Positions 29,341-38,386 of a DNA stretch of 64,000 nt are shown in pieces. The stretch is from the NCBI GenBank assembly GCA_015060965.1, contig SUXN01000008.1:1-64000 (forward strand), read 5' to 3'. How positions within the stretch are numbered: the first letter of the stretch is position 1; the number at the start of each line of letters is the position of its first letter. The translations under genes and the position numbers were made by a program. A model generated the notes under the pieces. That model was given only the letters and a program-made list of their open reading frames with translations. It was not told where the DNA came from and did no database searches. Origin of the DNA: Bacteroidales bacterium. GTDB lineage: Bacteria > Bacteroidota > Bacteroidia > Bacteroidales > Bacteroidaceae.

Positions 29341-30369
29341 ATGAATAGTTGCTTTCTTACAATAATGTTCTCTTTGTTGCTTTTTGCCAGTTGCAGCAGT
29401 CCGTCGGGTAGCAAGGCCGATGCTGTAAAGAATTCGGTGCAGAACTCAGCAGAGGTGGCAAAACCTGCCGACAAGGTGAATGTACCCGTATTCAACGCCG
29501 ACAGTGCTTACAACTTTGTGGCAGCACAGGTGGCCTTCGGCCCGCGTGTGCCCAATAGTGACGGTCACAAGTCTTGTGGTGATTATCTCGAGGCGAAGCT
29601 GGCTTCATACGGTGCTGCAGTCGTGAGCCAGAATGTAGACATAACCGCTTATAACGGTGATGTTCTAAAGGCACGCAATATCATCGCGCAATTCCAGCCC
29701 GAAAAGACGGAACGCATCCTCCTGTGCGCACATTGGGATACCCGTCCATGGGCCGATTCCGACCCTGACCCTGATAAAAGGTACACCCCGATAGATGGTG
29801 CCAATGACGGTGGCAGCGGTGTCGGTGCGCTTCTGGAGATTGCCCGTCAGTTGTCATTGAACCCAACTGAACTTGGTATTGACATCATCCTGTTCGATGC
29901 CGAGGACTATGGTCGTCATGCCGATGAATGGCGTGATGCCGTGGAGGGTGAAGAGACTTGGGCTCTTGGCTCAAAACATTGGGCACATAACACTCATGTC
30001 AAGAACTATAAAGCGCGTTTCGGTATATTGCTTGATATAATAGGTGCTCCAAACTCAACTTTTTATTTAGAGGGCTACTCTATGCAGTACGCGCGTGAGA
30101 TTGTTGCTAAAGTGTGGAACTGTGCAAACCGTTTGGGGTATTCTAAGTATTTCAAGATGTATGAAGGAGGTCTCATCACAGATGACCATGTCCATGTGAA
30201 TAGGATTCTGGGAATCCCCTGCATTGACATTATCAACTGCGACCCTCAAAGTCCCAACGGGTTCGGCCCTCATCACCACACGGTTAAGGATAATATGGAT
30301 TGGATTGATGCCGCAACCCTCAAGGCTGTGGGGCAGACAGTGTTGAATGTTATTTACAACGAGAAGTGA
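29341..30369 (+). CDS. M28-family lipoprotein: glutaminyl-peptide cyclotransferase-like or aminopeptidase
   Basis: 342 residues. A lipoprotein signal (LLLFASCSSPSG, Cys at about 19) indicates an envelope location. The M28 zinc motifs are visible: CAHWDTRPWAD (His, Asp), GANDGGSGVGALLE (Asp), DAEDYG (Glu) and a distal DDHVHVN (His). The HWDTR and DGANDGGSG pattern resembles bacterial glutaminyl cyclases, but aminopeptidase activity cannot be excluded. The start at 29341 lies four bases after cysS. It overlaps sufE by one base. Confidence 0.88.
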   Translation: MNSCFLTIMFSLLLFASCSSPSGSKADAVKNSVQNSAEVAKPADKVNVPVFNADSAYNFVAAQVAFGPRVPNSDGHKSCGDYLEAKLASYGAAVVSQNVDITAYNGDVLKARNIIAQFQPEKTERILLCAHWDTRPWADSDPDPDKRYTPIDGANDGGSGVGALLEIARQLSLNPTELGIDIILFDAEDYGRHADEWRDAVEGEETWALGSKHWAHNTHVKNYKARFGILLDIIGAPNSTFYLEGYSMQYAREIVAKVWNCANRLGYSKYFKMYEGGLITDDHVHVNRILGIPCIDIINCDPQSPNGFGPHHHTVKDNMDWIDAATLKAVGQTVLNVIYNEK

Positions 30370-30797
30370 TGGCTACTATAAACGAGATACAGGATAGTAT
30401 TATAGAGGAGTTCGGTGATTTTGAGGATTGGCTCGACCGATACCAGTTGCTGATTGATTTGGGTAATGAGCAGGAACCGCTGCCCGAAGAGTACAAAACC
30501 GACAATAACCTTATCGAAGGTTGCCAGAGCCGTGTATGGTTGCAGGCCGATTTTGTGGACGGCAAGGTCCTGTTCCGTGCCGAGAGTGATGCCCTTATAG
30601 TGAAAGGTATTGTCTCTCTGCTCATAAAGGTCTATTCTGGACGTACTCCCGACGAGATTCTTGAGTCAGAACCCTATTTTGTAGAGGCTATAGGACTCAA
30701 GGAGCATCTTTCGCCTACACGCAGCAACGGACTTGTGGCTATGATAAAGCAGATGAGACTGTATGCGCTGGCTTTCAAGGCAAAGATGGGGAACTGA
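30369..30797 (+). CDS. sufE: SufE cysteine desulfurase activator
   Basis: 142 residues. SufE takes persulfide sulfur from SufS for Fe-S cluster assembly. The active-site Cys is in LIEGCQSRVWL, and IVKGIVSLLIKVYSG and LSPTRSNGLVAMI are typical. The start ATG overlaps the last base of the upstream TGA stop. No sufBCDS genes are in the window. Confidence 0.93.
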   Translation: MATINEIQDSIIEEFGDFEDWLDRYQLLIDLGNEQEPLPEEYKTDNNLIEGCQSRVWLQADFVDGKVLFRAESDALIVKGIVSLLIKVYSGRTPDEILESEPYFVEAIGLKEHLSPTRSNGLVAMIKQMRLYALAFKAKMGN

Positions 30798-30815
30798 TTT
30801 GTTCCGGTATAATAT

Positions 30816-30854
30816 AAAAATGATATGGCAGTCAATGACTGCCATATCATTTTT
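30816..30854. terminator. Bidirectional terminator between sufE and the U32 gene
   Basis: 18-bp perfect stem (AAAAATGATATGGCAGTC and complement) with an AAT loop; A-rich left, T-rich right, serving both convergent units. Confidence 0.92.
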
Positions 30855-30881
30855 ATATTGTTGGCCTTGTCCTGCTGACGA

Positions 30882-32144
30882 TTAATCGCAACTGCCGTGC
30901 TCTGTCTTGTCGATGCGGTAGAGCTTGTCGCTGGGACGTACTTTCCCGGGTACCTTGAACGACACCCTGTCGCCCTTGCGTACTGTCTCTACACTTTCGA
31001 GGTTTACACGCGGGTCATCGAGTTCAATGTATACGGCACCTGTTGTGGGGCCTGTAATGAGTATCTTGTCTCCGGCCTTCACCTCACCTGCCTCAATGTG
31101 GAATTCCCCCACACCAAGGTTCGAGAAGTATTTTATGGCCTTACCTATGTAAACCTTGCGTTCTGTTGCCTGTGAACCATAGATGTTGCTCCACTCGCCA
31201 AGTTTCTGTCCCTGATAGTAACCGTCCCAGAATCCGCGGTTGAAAACCGTTTTCAGACGCTCGTCCCAGGCGTCCTTCTTCTCTTCGGTGAACTCCCCTG
31301 CAAGGTATGCCTCGAGTGCTTCGTTGTAGCAACCGGCAACGGTCTGCACATATTCGGGCCCGCGTGCACGACCCTCGATCTTGAATACCCTCACACCGCT
31401 CTCTATCATGCGGTCCATGAAACGTATTGTCTTGAGGTCCTTGGGTGACATTATGTACTTGTTGTCAACCTCCAGCTCAATGTCGCTCTCGCGGTCCTTG
31501 ACAATATATCCGCGACGGCACACCTGCATGCACTGTCCGCGGTTGGCGCTGCGTCCCAACTGGTGCAGCGACAGGTAGCACTTGCCTGATATTGCCATGC
31601 ACAGTGCGCCATGGCAGAACATCTCGATGCGCAGAAGCTCTCCCTTCGGCCCGCAGATGTTCTCGTCTATGATAACCTTGTGTATGGCTGCAACCTGGTC
31701 CATGTTCAGCTCGCGTGCAAGCACCACGACATCGGCAAATTGCGCATAGAACTTCATCGCCTCGCTGTTGCTTATGTTGAGCTGTGTCGAAAGGTGTACC
31801 TCGACCCCCACACGGTTACAGTATTGCATTACAGCAATGTCCGATGCTATCACGGCCGAAATCCCGCTCTCTTTTGCAGCGTCTATGATTCTGTGCATCA
31901 TGTCAATGTCATCCTCATATATTATGGTGTTTACCGTGAGGTAGCTCTTTATGCCATGCGCATCGCAAATCTGTGCAATCTCCCTCAAGTCATTGATTGA
32001 GAATGCACTTGCCGAGTGGGCGCGCATGTTAAGGTGTTCTATTCCGAAATATATGGAGTTCGCTCCTGCCTGTATGGCTGCCGACAGGCTCTCTCTTGAG
32101 CCCACGGGTGCCATTATCTCAAAATCGCTTCTTTTGTACTGCAT
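30882..32144 (-). CDS. U32-family peptidase-like protein (possible TrhP-type tRNA hydroxylation factor)
   Basis: 420 residues of the U32 family. An N-terminal TIM-barrel-like region begins ELMAPVGS-type (FEIMAPVGSRESLSAA) and includes GANSIYFGI; the signature ExF-x-H-G-x-C appears as MFCHGALCMAISGKC followed by CMQVCRR. Conserved Cys residues could bind an Fe-S cluster. The C-terminal 90 residues form a beta-barrel-like domain. Several U32 proteins act in 5-hydroxyuridine formation at tRNA position 34, so an RNA-modification role is more likely than collagenase. Divergent from a tRNA-dihydrouridine synthase, which fits. Confidence 0.88.
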   Translation of the reverse strand: MQYKRSDFEIMAPVGSRESLSAAIQAGANSIYFGIEHLNMRAHSASAFSINDLREIAQICDAHGIKSYLTVNTIIYEDDIDMMHRIIDAAKESGISAVIASDIAVMQYCNRVGVEVHLSTQLNISNSEAMKFYAQFADVVVLARELNMDQVAAIHKVIIDENICGPKGELLRIEMFCHGALCMAISGKCYLSLHQLGRSANRGQCMQVCRRGYIVKDRESDIELEVDNKYIMSPKDLKTIRFMDRMIESGVRVFKIEGRARGPEYVQTVAGCYNEALEAYLAGEFTEEKKDAWDERLKTVFNRGFWDGYYQGQKLGEWSNIYGSQATERKVYIGKAIKYFSNLGVGEFHIEAGEVKAGDKILITGPTTGAVYIELDDPRVNLESVETVRKGDRVSFKVPGKVRPSDKLYRIDKTEHGSCD

Positions 32145-32164
32145 ATAAGGTTCAATTTATGGTA

Positions 32165-32172
32165 CAAATATA
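32165..32172 (-). promoter_or_regulatory. -7 box for the U32 gene
   Basis: Minus strand TATATTTG, 20 bases before the ATG, so the leader would be very short. Confidence 0.6.
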
Positions 32173-32173
32173 C

Positions 32174-32181
32174 TATCTTTG
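32174..32181 (+). promoter_or_regulatory. -7 box for the dihydrouridine synthase gene
   Basis: TATCTTTG, one base from the opposing U32 -7 box. A longer frame from 32179 would begin inside this box, so the ATG at 32212 is used. Confidence 0.6.
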
Positions 32182-32211
32182 TGCTCAAATAACAAACTTG
32201 ACGGCATTAAG

Positions 32212-33195
32212 ATGAAGATAGCTGACATTGAATTTGGAAAGTATCCCGTATTCCTTGCGCCCATGGAAGATGTTACAGACGAGGCATTCCGCCTGCTGTG
32301 CAAACGCTTTGGCGTGGATATGGTATACACAGAGTTTGTCTCAAGCGATGCACTCATACGCGATGTGAACAGCACCTTGCGCAAACTTAAGATATATGAC
32401 CAGGAGCGTCCTGTTGCCATACAGATATACGGCAACGAGGTAGAGCCTATGGTTGAGGCTGCCAAGAGAGTTGAGGCTGCCCGTCCCGATATCCTGGATA
32501 TAAATTTCGGCTGTCCGGTGAAGAAGGTTGCCCGTAAGGGTTGCGGTGCCGGAATGTTGCAGAATATCCCCAAACTGCTTGAGATAACAAAGGCGGTTGT
32601 TGATGCGGTCAAGGTTCCGGTTACAGTGAAGACACGCCTCGGTTGGGACGAGAACAGCAAATGTATCGTTGACCTTGCCGAGCGTCTTCAGGACTGCGGT
32701 ATAGCGGCGCTCACTGTCCACGGCCGCACGCGTGCGCAGATGTACACGGGTGATGCCGACTGGACACTCATCGGTGAGATAAAGAAGAATCCACGTATGC
32801 GTATTCCCATCATCGGCAATGGAGATGTAAAGACTCCGGAACGAGCCAAGGAGTGTTTCGACAGGTATGGTGTGGATGCTGTGATGATAGGCCGTGCGAG
32901 CTTCGGACAGCCCTGGATATTCCGTGATGTGAAGCATTATCTTGAACACGGTGAGGCCGTTGAGCCGTTTACTTTTGTTGAGTGCATGGATATCCTGCGC
33001 CAGCAGGTGCGTGACAGTGTAGAGTGGTTGGGTGAGCGCCCGGGAATCCTGCATGTGCGCCGTCATCTGGCTGCGACACCGTTGCTCAAGGGACTTACTG
33101 ACTTTCGCCCTCTACGTATTGCCATGCTGCGTGCCGAGAAGGTTGATGAACTGATGTCGATACTCGATGAGATAGTGGATAAGTACGGAGTGTAA
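32212..33195 (+). CDS. tRNA-dihydrouridine synthase
   Basis: FMN enzyme reducing uridine to dihydrouridine in tRNA D-loops; 327 residues. LAPMEDVTDEAFR near residue 13, the MVYTEFVSSD segment, DINFGCPVKKV with the catalytic Cys in KGCGAGM (near 111), VTVKTRLGWDE, LTVHGRTRAQMY and GNGDV are all present. Closest to the DusB group, but I do not assign the target positions. A clear terminator follows. Confidence 0.95.
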   Translation: MKIADIEFGKYPVFLAPMEDVTDEAFRLLCKRFGVDMVYTEFVSSDALIRDVNSTLRKLKIYDQERPVAIQIYGNEVEPMVEAAKRVEAARPDILDINFGCPVKKVARKGCGAGMLQNIPKLLEITKAVVDAVKVPVTVKTRLGWDENSKCIVDLAERLQDCGIAALTVHGRTRAQMYTGDADWTLIGEIKKNPRMRIPIIGNGDVKTPERAKECFDRYGVDAVMIGRASFGQPWIFRDVKHYLEHGEAVEPFTFVECMDILRQQVRDSVEWLGERPGILHVRRHLAATPLLKGLTDFRPLRIAMLRAEKVDELMSILDEIVDKYGV

Positions 33196-33212
33196 TAAGG
33201 AAACTTGTTCCA

Positions 33213-33246
33213 AACAAAAAACGGAGCCTCGGCTCCGTTTTTTGTT
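33213..33246. terminator. Bidirectional terminator between the dus gene and the acyltransferase
   Basis: 16-bp stem containing CGGAGCC-TC-GGCTCCG with A and T tracts on the two sides. Confidence 0.9.
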
Positions 33247-33261
33247 GTTTTGTATGTGTAG

Positions 33262-34410
33262 TTACTCTTCTGTTGCTTTAAGGTAATTGATGACCGGGTT
33301 TGCATACATCTCCAGAATCTTTGTGCGGCAGAACTCATCGTCGCGGTCGGGGAGGTCAACCTTTGCAATCTGACCTTGCAGATATGCGTCCAGCTTTGCC
33401 TTCTCATCGGCTGTGTACTTGTCGGCAAAACGTGTGTCGCCGGTAAGCAATTCGTAGAAGTAGTAGTTTATAGCCCAGAACTTGTAGTTGCTGTGTATGT
33501 GCTTGTCTATGATGCGTGCGACAGCGGCTGTCTTCTCGTTCTTGCCCAATGAACGGTCAATGGCATCAATCTCCTCGTTGATGCAGTCGGCAATGTGGTA
33601 GTGTATGCCGCCCTTGTAGCCGAACATACCGGCCTTCATGTTGATGAGGTCATCCATAGGTGACTTCTTCCACTCGGGATTATCGCGTTTCTGCTGGAAC
33701 TCCTTTGCCTTGAGGTAGTCACATGGGTCGTACTCGTAAGATATTGTGGTAGGAGCAATGTTCAGAACCTTTAGCGCGTCAATGATATCTCCGCTGCTGT
33801 ACATTGAGAACATCTTGATAAGGCCCTCCTGTGTGCGGTCGTTGCTGTCCTTTGCGCGACCCTCACGCTGTGCAATCCAGATTGGTTGGTTGCGCTCGGT
33901 GATGGTGTAGTGGATATACGATGAGAGTCGCTTTGACGATGCAAGCATCTCGCGGATTGATGCCGAGCGCTGTACGATGAAACTGCGGTTCACACGTACA
34001 AGCTTCTTTATCCATGGGCGTATGAGCAGGTTGTCACCGATGGCAATCTCGACTGTATTGCCCACTGTCTCAACAAAGACTATGCACAGGAATGCAGAGT
34101 CCATGATTATGTCGCGGTGGTTCGAGATACATAGTGACTTTGCCATGTGTTCCTTGTTGTCATAACTCATGGTGATGCCGCTTGACAGTTTCTGGATAAC
34201 GCCCTTGATGAATGGGTAGACAAGGGCTTTCTGGAATTCAAGGTTGGTCTTTGAGGCGCGCATTGCAGCTGCAATCTGTTCAAAAGGCATACCCTGGAAT
34301 GCATAGCCCATTGCGGCCTGGAACTCGGGGTCGGCAATCAGTTCTTCAAATACCTGCGGTAGCTCTTCGGGCAGGTAGGGACGGATCTCGTCATATTCTG
34401 CTGGAATCAT
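33262..34410 (-). CDS. PlsC-type 1-acylglycerol-3-phosphate acyltransferase-like protein
   Basis: 382 residues. The acyltransferase block I (HxxxxD) is SNHRDIIMD near residue 105; block II-III regions are VNRSFIVQRS and PIWIAQREGRAKDSND, the latter standing for the usual PEGTR. A C-terminal half of about 170 residues is mostly helical and not found in short PlsC proteins. Likely a cytoplasmic-membrane enzyme of lipid synthesis; acceptor unknown. The ATG at 34410 (MIPAEYDEIR) is preferred to a start 17 codons upstream. Confidence 0.82.
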   Translation of the reverse strand: MIPAEYDEIRPYLPEELPQVFEELIADPEFQAAMGYAFQGMPFEQIAAAMRASKTNLEFQKALVYPFIKGVIQKLSSGITMSYDNKEHMAKSLCISNHRDIIMDSAFLCIVFVETVGNTVEIAIGDNLLIRPWIKKLVRVNRSFIVQRSASIREMLASSKRLSSYIHYTITERNQPIWIAQREGRAKDSNDRTQEGLIKMFSMYSSGDIIDALKVLNIAPTTISYEYDPCDYLKAKEFQQKRDNPEWKKSPMDDLINMKAGMFGYKGGIHYHIADCINEEIDAIDRSLGKNEKTAAVARIIDKHIHSNYKFWAINYYFYELLTGDTRFADKYTADEKAKLDAYLQGQIAKVDLPDRDDEFCRTKILEMYANPVINYLKATEE

Positions 34411-34603
34411 ATATGGTGATTTTAAATGTGTTTGCAATGTTATTGATCTCCGGCATGGCAAAGTGCCTGCACTATACTATCGCAAGATACGGCAAATTAT
34501 TTCAAAAACAAAATGAGGTGCCTTTTTTTTACCTTTCTGTACTTATGAGATATTGCGGTTGTAAACAAATCTGCATATAGTTGTCTTTTTCAGATTTTAA
34601 ATA

Positions 34604-34611
34604 TAATTTTG
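34604..34611 (+). promoter_or_regulatory. Promoter of the gate protein-mtnN-luxS unit
   Basis: TAATTTTG -7 box with TTG at 34581-34583, a 20-base gap that fits Bacteroidetes spacing; the ATG follows 55 bases later. The 256-base spacer otherwise contains only A+T-rich DNA and a weak minus-strand TATCTTGC (34482-34489) that may serve the acyltransferase. Confidence 0.65.
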
Positions 34612-34666
34612 CATAATTGTGAAATAGTGTATTTGGATAGATAACTGAAATTTAAACATAATTACT

Positions 34667-35821
34667 ATGAGAACTGTAAAGAATAGCTTAAAGAAGCTTT
34701 TTGGATGGATTCCGGCCGGAATAATCTGTCTTGTAATCTTTTTTGCCTTGTTCGGCTATCTGGCGTCAAAGATGGGTACGGCAAATATGCTCAACACCAT
34801 AATGAACACGTCGCACGACCTGTTGCTCAACACGGTGTTCTATCTTATGGCGATATGCGTTATTACCGGTGCCATCGGCAAGATTTTCGTTGAGTTCGGT
34901 GTGGTAAACCTTCTTGAAAAAATATTAAGGCCTTTGATGAAGCCTGTCTTCAACCTTCCCGGTGTGGCCTCTTTGGGCGCAGTGCTTACATTCCTCTCAG
35001 ACAATCCTGCAATCATTTCGCTTGCTCAGGACAAGAGGTTCGCTACATATTTCAAGAAGTACCAGTTCATCTCTTTGACAAACTTCGGAACAGCATTCGG
35101 TATGGGCCTTCTTGTTATTGTCTTTATGGTAGGTCAGGGATATTTCGCAGAGCCTTTCATCGGTCTTCTCGGAGCGGTTGCAGGATGTGTAATCTCTACA
35201 AGGCTGATGCAACGTTTTACTCTCAAGGCTTATCCGCGTTTCAAGGATGAAGTAGCCGCTGAAGCCGAAAAGACAGAGATTGAGACAGAAGCACATTACA
35301 CAAGGCCAATGTTCCAGCGTATTCTCGACTCTCTTCTTGATGGTGGACGTACCGGTGTGGACGTAGGTCTTGCAATCATTCCCGGTGTGCTCATAATTTC
35401 TACACTTGTGATGCTTTTCACTTTCGGACCTTCTACAAGCGGCGAATTTACAGGCGCAGCGTACGAGGGTGTTCAGCTTTTACCATGGGTTGGTGAGAAA
35501 CTCGGCTTTATCTTTGAGTGGCTCTTCGGTTTTACTGATCCTCACCTTATCGCTTTTCCCATTACAGCTCTCGGTGCAGTGGGCGCGGCCCTTGGTCTGG
35601 TTCCTAACTTTGCGGCGGAGGGTTGGATCGACGGCAATGCCATTGCTGTGTTCACTGCTATCGGTATGTGCTGGAGCGGTTACTTGAGTACACACACAGC
35701 TATGCTTGACACCTTAGGTTACCGTCGTCTCACTTCAAAGGCTATTCTTGCTCACACTATCGGTGGCTTTATAGCAGGAATAGTAGCCCATTGGATGTTT
35801 GTGCTTTATACTCTGATATAA
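34667..35821 (+). CDS. Nucleoside-recognition (Gate) domain membrane protein
   Basis: 384 residues with about nine hydrophobic segments. Two Gate-type (SpmA/SpmB, nucleoside-recognition) repeats are suggested by VFYLMAICVITGAIGKIFVEFGVV and by IIPGVLIISTLVMLFTFGPS, with LSDNPAIISLAQD between. A charged loop at about 195-225 separates the halves. The substrate is unknown. It is the first gene of a unit with mtnN (ten bases downstream) and luxS, so transport of a nucleoside or a product of SAM recycling is a reasonable inference. Confidence 0.75.
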   Translation: MRTVKNSLKKLFGWIPAGIICLVIFFALFGYLASKMGTANMLNTIMNTSHDLLLNTVFYLMAICVITGAIGKIFVEFGVVNLLEKILRPLMKPVFNLPGVASLGAVLTFLSDNPAIISLAQDKRFATYFKKYQFISLTNFGTAFGMGLLVIVFMVGQGYFAEPFIGLLGAVAGCVISTRLMQRFTLKAYPRFKDEVAAEAEKTEIETEAHYTRPMFQRILDSLLDGGRTGVDVGLAIIPGVLIISTLVMLFTFGPSTSGEFTGAAYEGVQLLPWVGEKLGFIFEWLFGFTDPHLIAFPITALGAVGAALGLVPNFAAEGWIDGNAIAVFTAIGMCWSGYLSTHTAMLDTLGYRRLTSKAILAHTIGGFIAGIVAHWMFVLYTLI

Positions 35822-35831
35822 TTTCTGATAG

Positions 35832-36527
35832 ATGAGAATAGGTGTGTTGACGGCAATGTCGTCGGAGTTTGAACAGCTCGTCAGGTTGCTTGAAGGTGCT
35901 GTGGCGTGTGAAAAGGGTGGTGTGGATTACATGACAGGCCGTCTGGGTGGCAATGAGATTGTATTGCGCCAATGTGGAATAGGTAAGGTTAATGCCGCTG
36001 TTGGTACAGCTGAACTGATCCGTTCTTTCTCGCCCGACGCAGTGGTGAGCACGGGTGTTGCCGGTGGCATTGATGTTTCGTTGGGTGTCATGGATGTAGT
36101 CGTCAGCTCGTCGATAGTGTACCACGATGTGTGGTGCGGTATGGGTTGTGAGTATGGCCAGGTGCAGGGTATGCCGGCTGTTTTTCCTGCAGCCGAGAGC
36201 CTGTGGAAAAGCGCAGTCGCACTCAATGGCTCTCCCGAAAACATAACCCGTATACATGCCGGTCTTATATGTACAGGCGACCAGTTCATCACCAACCGTG
36301 ATGAACTCGACAAAATAAAATCGAACTTCCCTTCTGGACTTGCTGTTGATATGGAGTCGGCTGCAATAGCGCAGACATGTCACATCTACGGTGTCCCCTT
36401 TGTGAGTTTCCGCATAATAAGCGATACTCCGGGTGTTGACAAGCATATTGAACAGTATGAGAATTTCTGGGGCGAGATGGCGAACCGCTCGTTCGGAGTG
36501 ACCCGTCAGTTCCTCTCTAACCTATAA
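35832..36527 (+). CDS. mtnN: 5'-methylthioadenosine/S-adenosylhomocysteine nucleosidase
   Basis: Cleaves adenine from MTA and SAH; the latter gives S-ribosylhomocysteine, the substrate of LuxS encoded next. 231 residues with IGVLTAMSSEFEQL, STGVAGGID, the TGDQFI segment, DMESAAIAQTCH (catalytic Glu and base-contacting residues) and RIISDTPG. The stop TAA shares its last base with an ATG that could start luxS. Confidence 0.94.
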   Translation: MRIGVLTAMSSEFEQLVRLLEGAVACEKGGVDYMTGRLGGNEIVLRQCGIGKVNAAVGTAELIRSFSPDAVVSTGVAGGIDVSLGVMDVVVSSSIVYHDVWCGMGCEYGQVQGMPAVFPAAESLWKSAVALNGSPENITRIHAGLICTGDQFITNRDELDKIKSNFPSGLAVDMESAAIAQTCHIYGVPFVSFRIISDTPGVDKHIEQYENFWGEMANRSFGVTRQFLSNL

Positions 36528-36532
36528 TGCAT

Positions 36533-37012
36533 ATGGAAAAGATACCTTCGTTTACAATAGACCACATACGTCTTAAACGTGGCATTTACGTATCGCGTCA
36601 GGATATTGTCGGCGGCGAGACGGTGACAACCTTTGATGTGCGCATGAAAGAACCTAACCGCGAGCCGGTGTTGAGCCCCAGTGCCATACACGCCATAGAA
36701 CATCTTGTTGCTACATTCCTGCGTAATCATCCGGCGTGGGCCGACAAGATAATCTATTGGGGCCCTATGGGTTGCCTTACAGGCAATTATCTGATTGTTA
36801 AAGGAGACCTCGCCTCGGCTGATGTGTTGCCGCTTGTAAAGGAGGCTTTTGGATTTGTTGCATCATACGAGGGCGTTGTTCCCGGTGCTACAGCCCGTGA
36901 CTGCGGCAACTATCTGCTCATGAACCTGCCTGAGGCCCGTTGGGAGGCGCGAAAGTATCTTGAAGAGGTGCTTGAGTGTGCAACAGAGGAGAATTTGAAC
37001 TATCCGCAATAG
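36533..37012 (+). CDS. luxS: S-ribosylhomocysteine lyase (AI-2 synthase)
   Basis: Makes homocysteine and DPD, the precursor of autoinducer 2, from S-ribosylhomocysteine. Metal ligands are both His of HAIEH (53 and 57) and the Cys of ARDCGNY (124); the second catalytic Cys is in GCLTGNY (81). 159 residues from the ATG at 36533 (MEKIPSF); an ATG two codons earlier overlaps the mtnN stop and would give translational coupling. With mtnN it forms a complete SAH-detoxification pair. Confidence 0.96.
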   Translation: MEKIPSFTIDHIRLKRGIYVSRQDIVGGETVTTFDVRMKEPNREPVLSPSAIHAIEHLVATFLRNHPAWADKIIYWGPMGCLTGNYLIVKGDLASADVLPLVKEAFGFVASYEGVVPGATARDCGNYLLMNLPEARWEARKYLEEVLECATEENLNYPQ

Positions 37013-37031
37013 GAGTCGGAGTGATATATAT

Positions 37032-37067
37032 ACAAAAGAAGGTCAGCAAATGCTGACCTTCTTTTGT
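37032..37067. terminator. Shared terminator of luxS and tRNA-Gln
   Basis: 17-bp perfect stem containing GAAGGTCAGCA with a two-base AA loop. It follows luxS on the + strand and abuts the tRNA-Gln 3' end on the minus strand with one base between. Confidence 0.92.
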
Positions 37068-37068
37068 G

Positions 37069-37139
37069 TTGTCCTACCCGGATTCGAACCAGGACAAACA
37101 GAACCAAAACCTGTTGTGCTACCATTACACCATAGGACA
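37069..37139 (-). tRNA. tRNA-Gln (anticodon UUG)
   Basis: 71 nt. Acceptor TGTCCTA / TAGGACA, D arm with GGTGTAATGGTAGCAC, anticodon loop TTTTGGT between ACAGG and TCTGT, T arm with GGTTCGAATCC. CCA is not encoded. This tRNA is one of the MnmA thiolation substrates. Confidence 0.97.
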
Positions 37140-37169
37140 ATCCTCTTTGCTCTCTTTTGAAGAGCGGTG

Positions 37170-37177
37170 CAAAGGTA
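37170..37177 (-). promoter_or_regulatory. Promoter of tRNA-Gln
   Basis: Minus strand TACCTTTG -7 box with a TTTG -33 box (forward CAAA at 37198-37201) at a 20-base gap; transcription would begin about 25 bases before the tRNA. Confidence 0.7.
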
Positions 37178-37285
37178 GTGCATTTGAACGTAAATGCCAA
37201 ACTTTTAAGGTGGTTTTTGATTGTGGTGTAGATTGGGGTTGTTTGCCAGTCGGCTTTTGTGTGCCACTGTCTGTTATATCCTTTA

Positions 37286-38386
37286 TCAGCGGAAACTGTT
37301 CATGCACTCGATAACCCTTGTGACATCGTTGTCGTTCATTGCCTGGTGGCATGGTAGGCTGAGCTCTGTACTGGCAAGCTCCTCCGCGACGGGAAGGACA
37401 AGCGTGCCGGCTTCTCTGTAGCACTCCTGCTTGTGGCAGGGAACGGGGTAGTGTATCAGTGTCTGAATTCCCTGTGCGGCAAGGTGCGCCTGCAACGCTT
37501 CGCGCTGCTTTGTGAATACCGGGAATACGTGGAATACGTGTCCGTCAAAATCCTTGACTACGGGTAGGTTTACGGTGTTGTTGGCAATCGCGGCAATGTA
37601 TCTTCTTGCAATCTCCTTACGGCGGCTGTTGTCGGCATCAAGGTGGCGAAGCTTCACGCGGAGGGCTGCTGCCTGAAGCTCGTCGAGCCTGCTGTTCACT
37701 CCCTCGAGCGTGTGACGGTATTTCTCCATGCTGCCATAGTTGTGTAGAGTAAGTATTGTCTCGTACAGTTTGCTGTCGTCTGTCGTAACAGCTCCTCCGT
37801 CACCTAACGCACCGAGGTTCTTCCCCGGATAGAAACTGTGTGCAGCAGCATCGCCTAAGGAGCCTGTGCGTTTGCCGTTATGCAAGCATCCGTGTGCCTG
37901 AGCGTTGTCCTCGATTATCTTTATTCCTTTTTGACGGCATAGCATGGCAATCTCCTCGCTGTAGCAGTTGCGGCCATAGAGGTGTACTAACATTACCGCC
38001 TTGCATCGTGGGGTAATGGCTTTTTCAATTTCATTACATCCTATGACTGCTGTCTGTGGGTCGGGGTCTGCAAATATCGGCTTCAATCCATTCTGTGTGA
38101 TGGCAAGCACTGACGCTATGAAAGTGTTTGCCGGGACAATGATTTCATCCCCTTCCGAAAATATGCCCAATTCCTTGTAGGCTCTTATTATGAGCCACAG
38201 GGCGTCGTAGCCGTTGCCGCAACCTATGCAATGGCGCGTCCCGATGTATCCGGCATACTCCTTTTCGAAAAGCCGTGTTTCTTCACCCAAAAGATATATA
38301 CCTTTGGTAATTACCCGGTTTATGGTTTCTTGCAGTTCCGGGTTGTAACGTGCATTTATCTCGTTGAGCGGAAGGTATGGTATCAT
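37286..38386 (-). CDS. DegT/DnrJ/EryC1/StrS-family NDP-sugar aminotransferase (FdtB/QdtB-like)
   Basis: 366-residue PLP sugar aminotransferase. The PLP lysine is in [39 protein letters not shown] and EDNAQAHG are the other family blocks. With sugar 3,4-ketoisomerases directly upstream it most likely makes a dTDP-3-amino-3,6-dideoxyhexose (Fuc3N or Qui3N) for surface polysaccharide or S-layer-type glycans. Its start overlaps the preceding gene's stop by four bases. No N-acetyl- or formyltransferase and no rmlA/rmlB are in the window. Confidence 0.88.
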   Translation of the reverse strand: MIPYLPLNEINARYNPELQETINRVITKGIYLLGEETRLFEKEYAGYIGTRHCIGCGNGYDALWLIIRAYKELGIFSEGDEIIVPANTFIASVLAITQNGLKPIFADPDPQTAVIGCNEIEKAITPRCKAVMLVHLYGRNCYSEEIAMLCRQKGIKIIEDNAQAHGCLHNGKRTGSLGDAAAHSFYPGKNLGALGDGGAVTTDDSKLYETILTLHNYGSMEKYRHTLEGVNSRLDELQAAALRVKLRHLDADNSRRKEIARRYIAAIANNTVNLPVVKDFDGHVFHVFPVFTKQREALQAHLAAQGIQTLIHYPVPCHKQECYREAGTLVLPVAEELASTELSLPCHQAMNDNDVTRVIECMNSFR

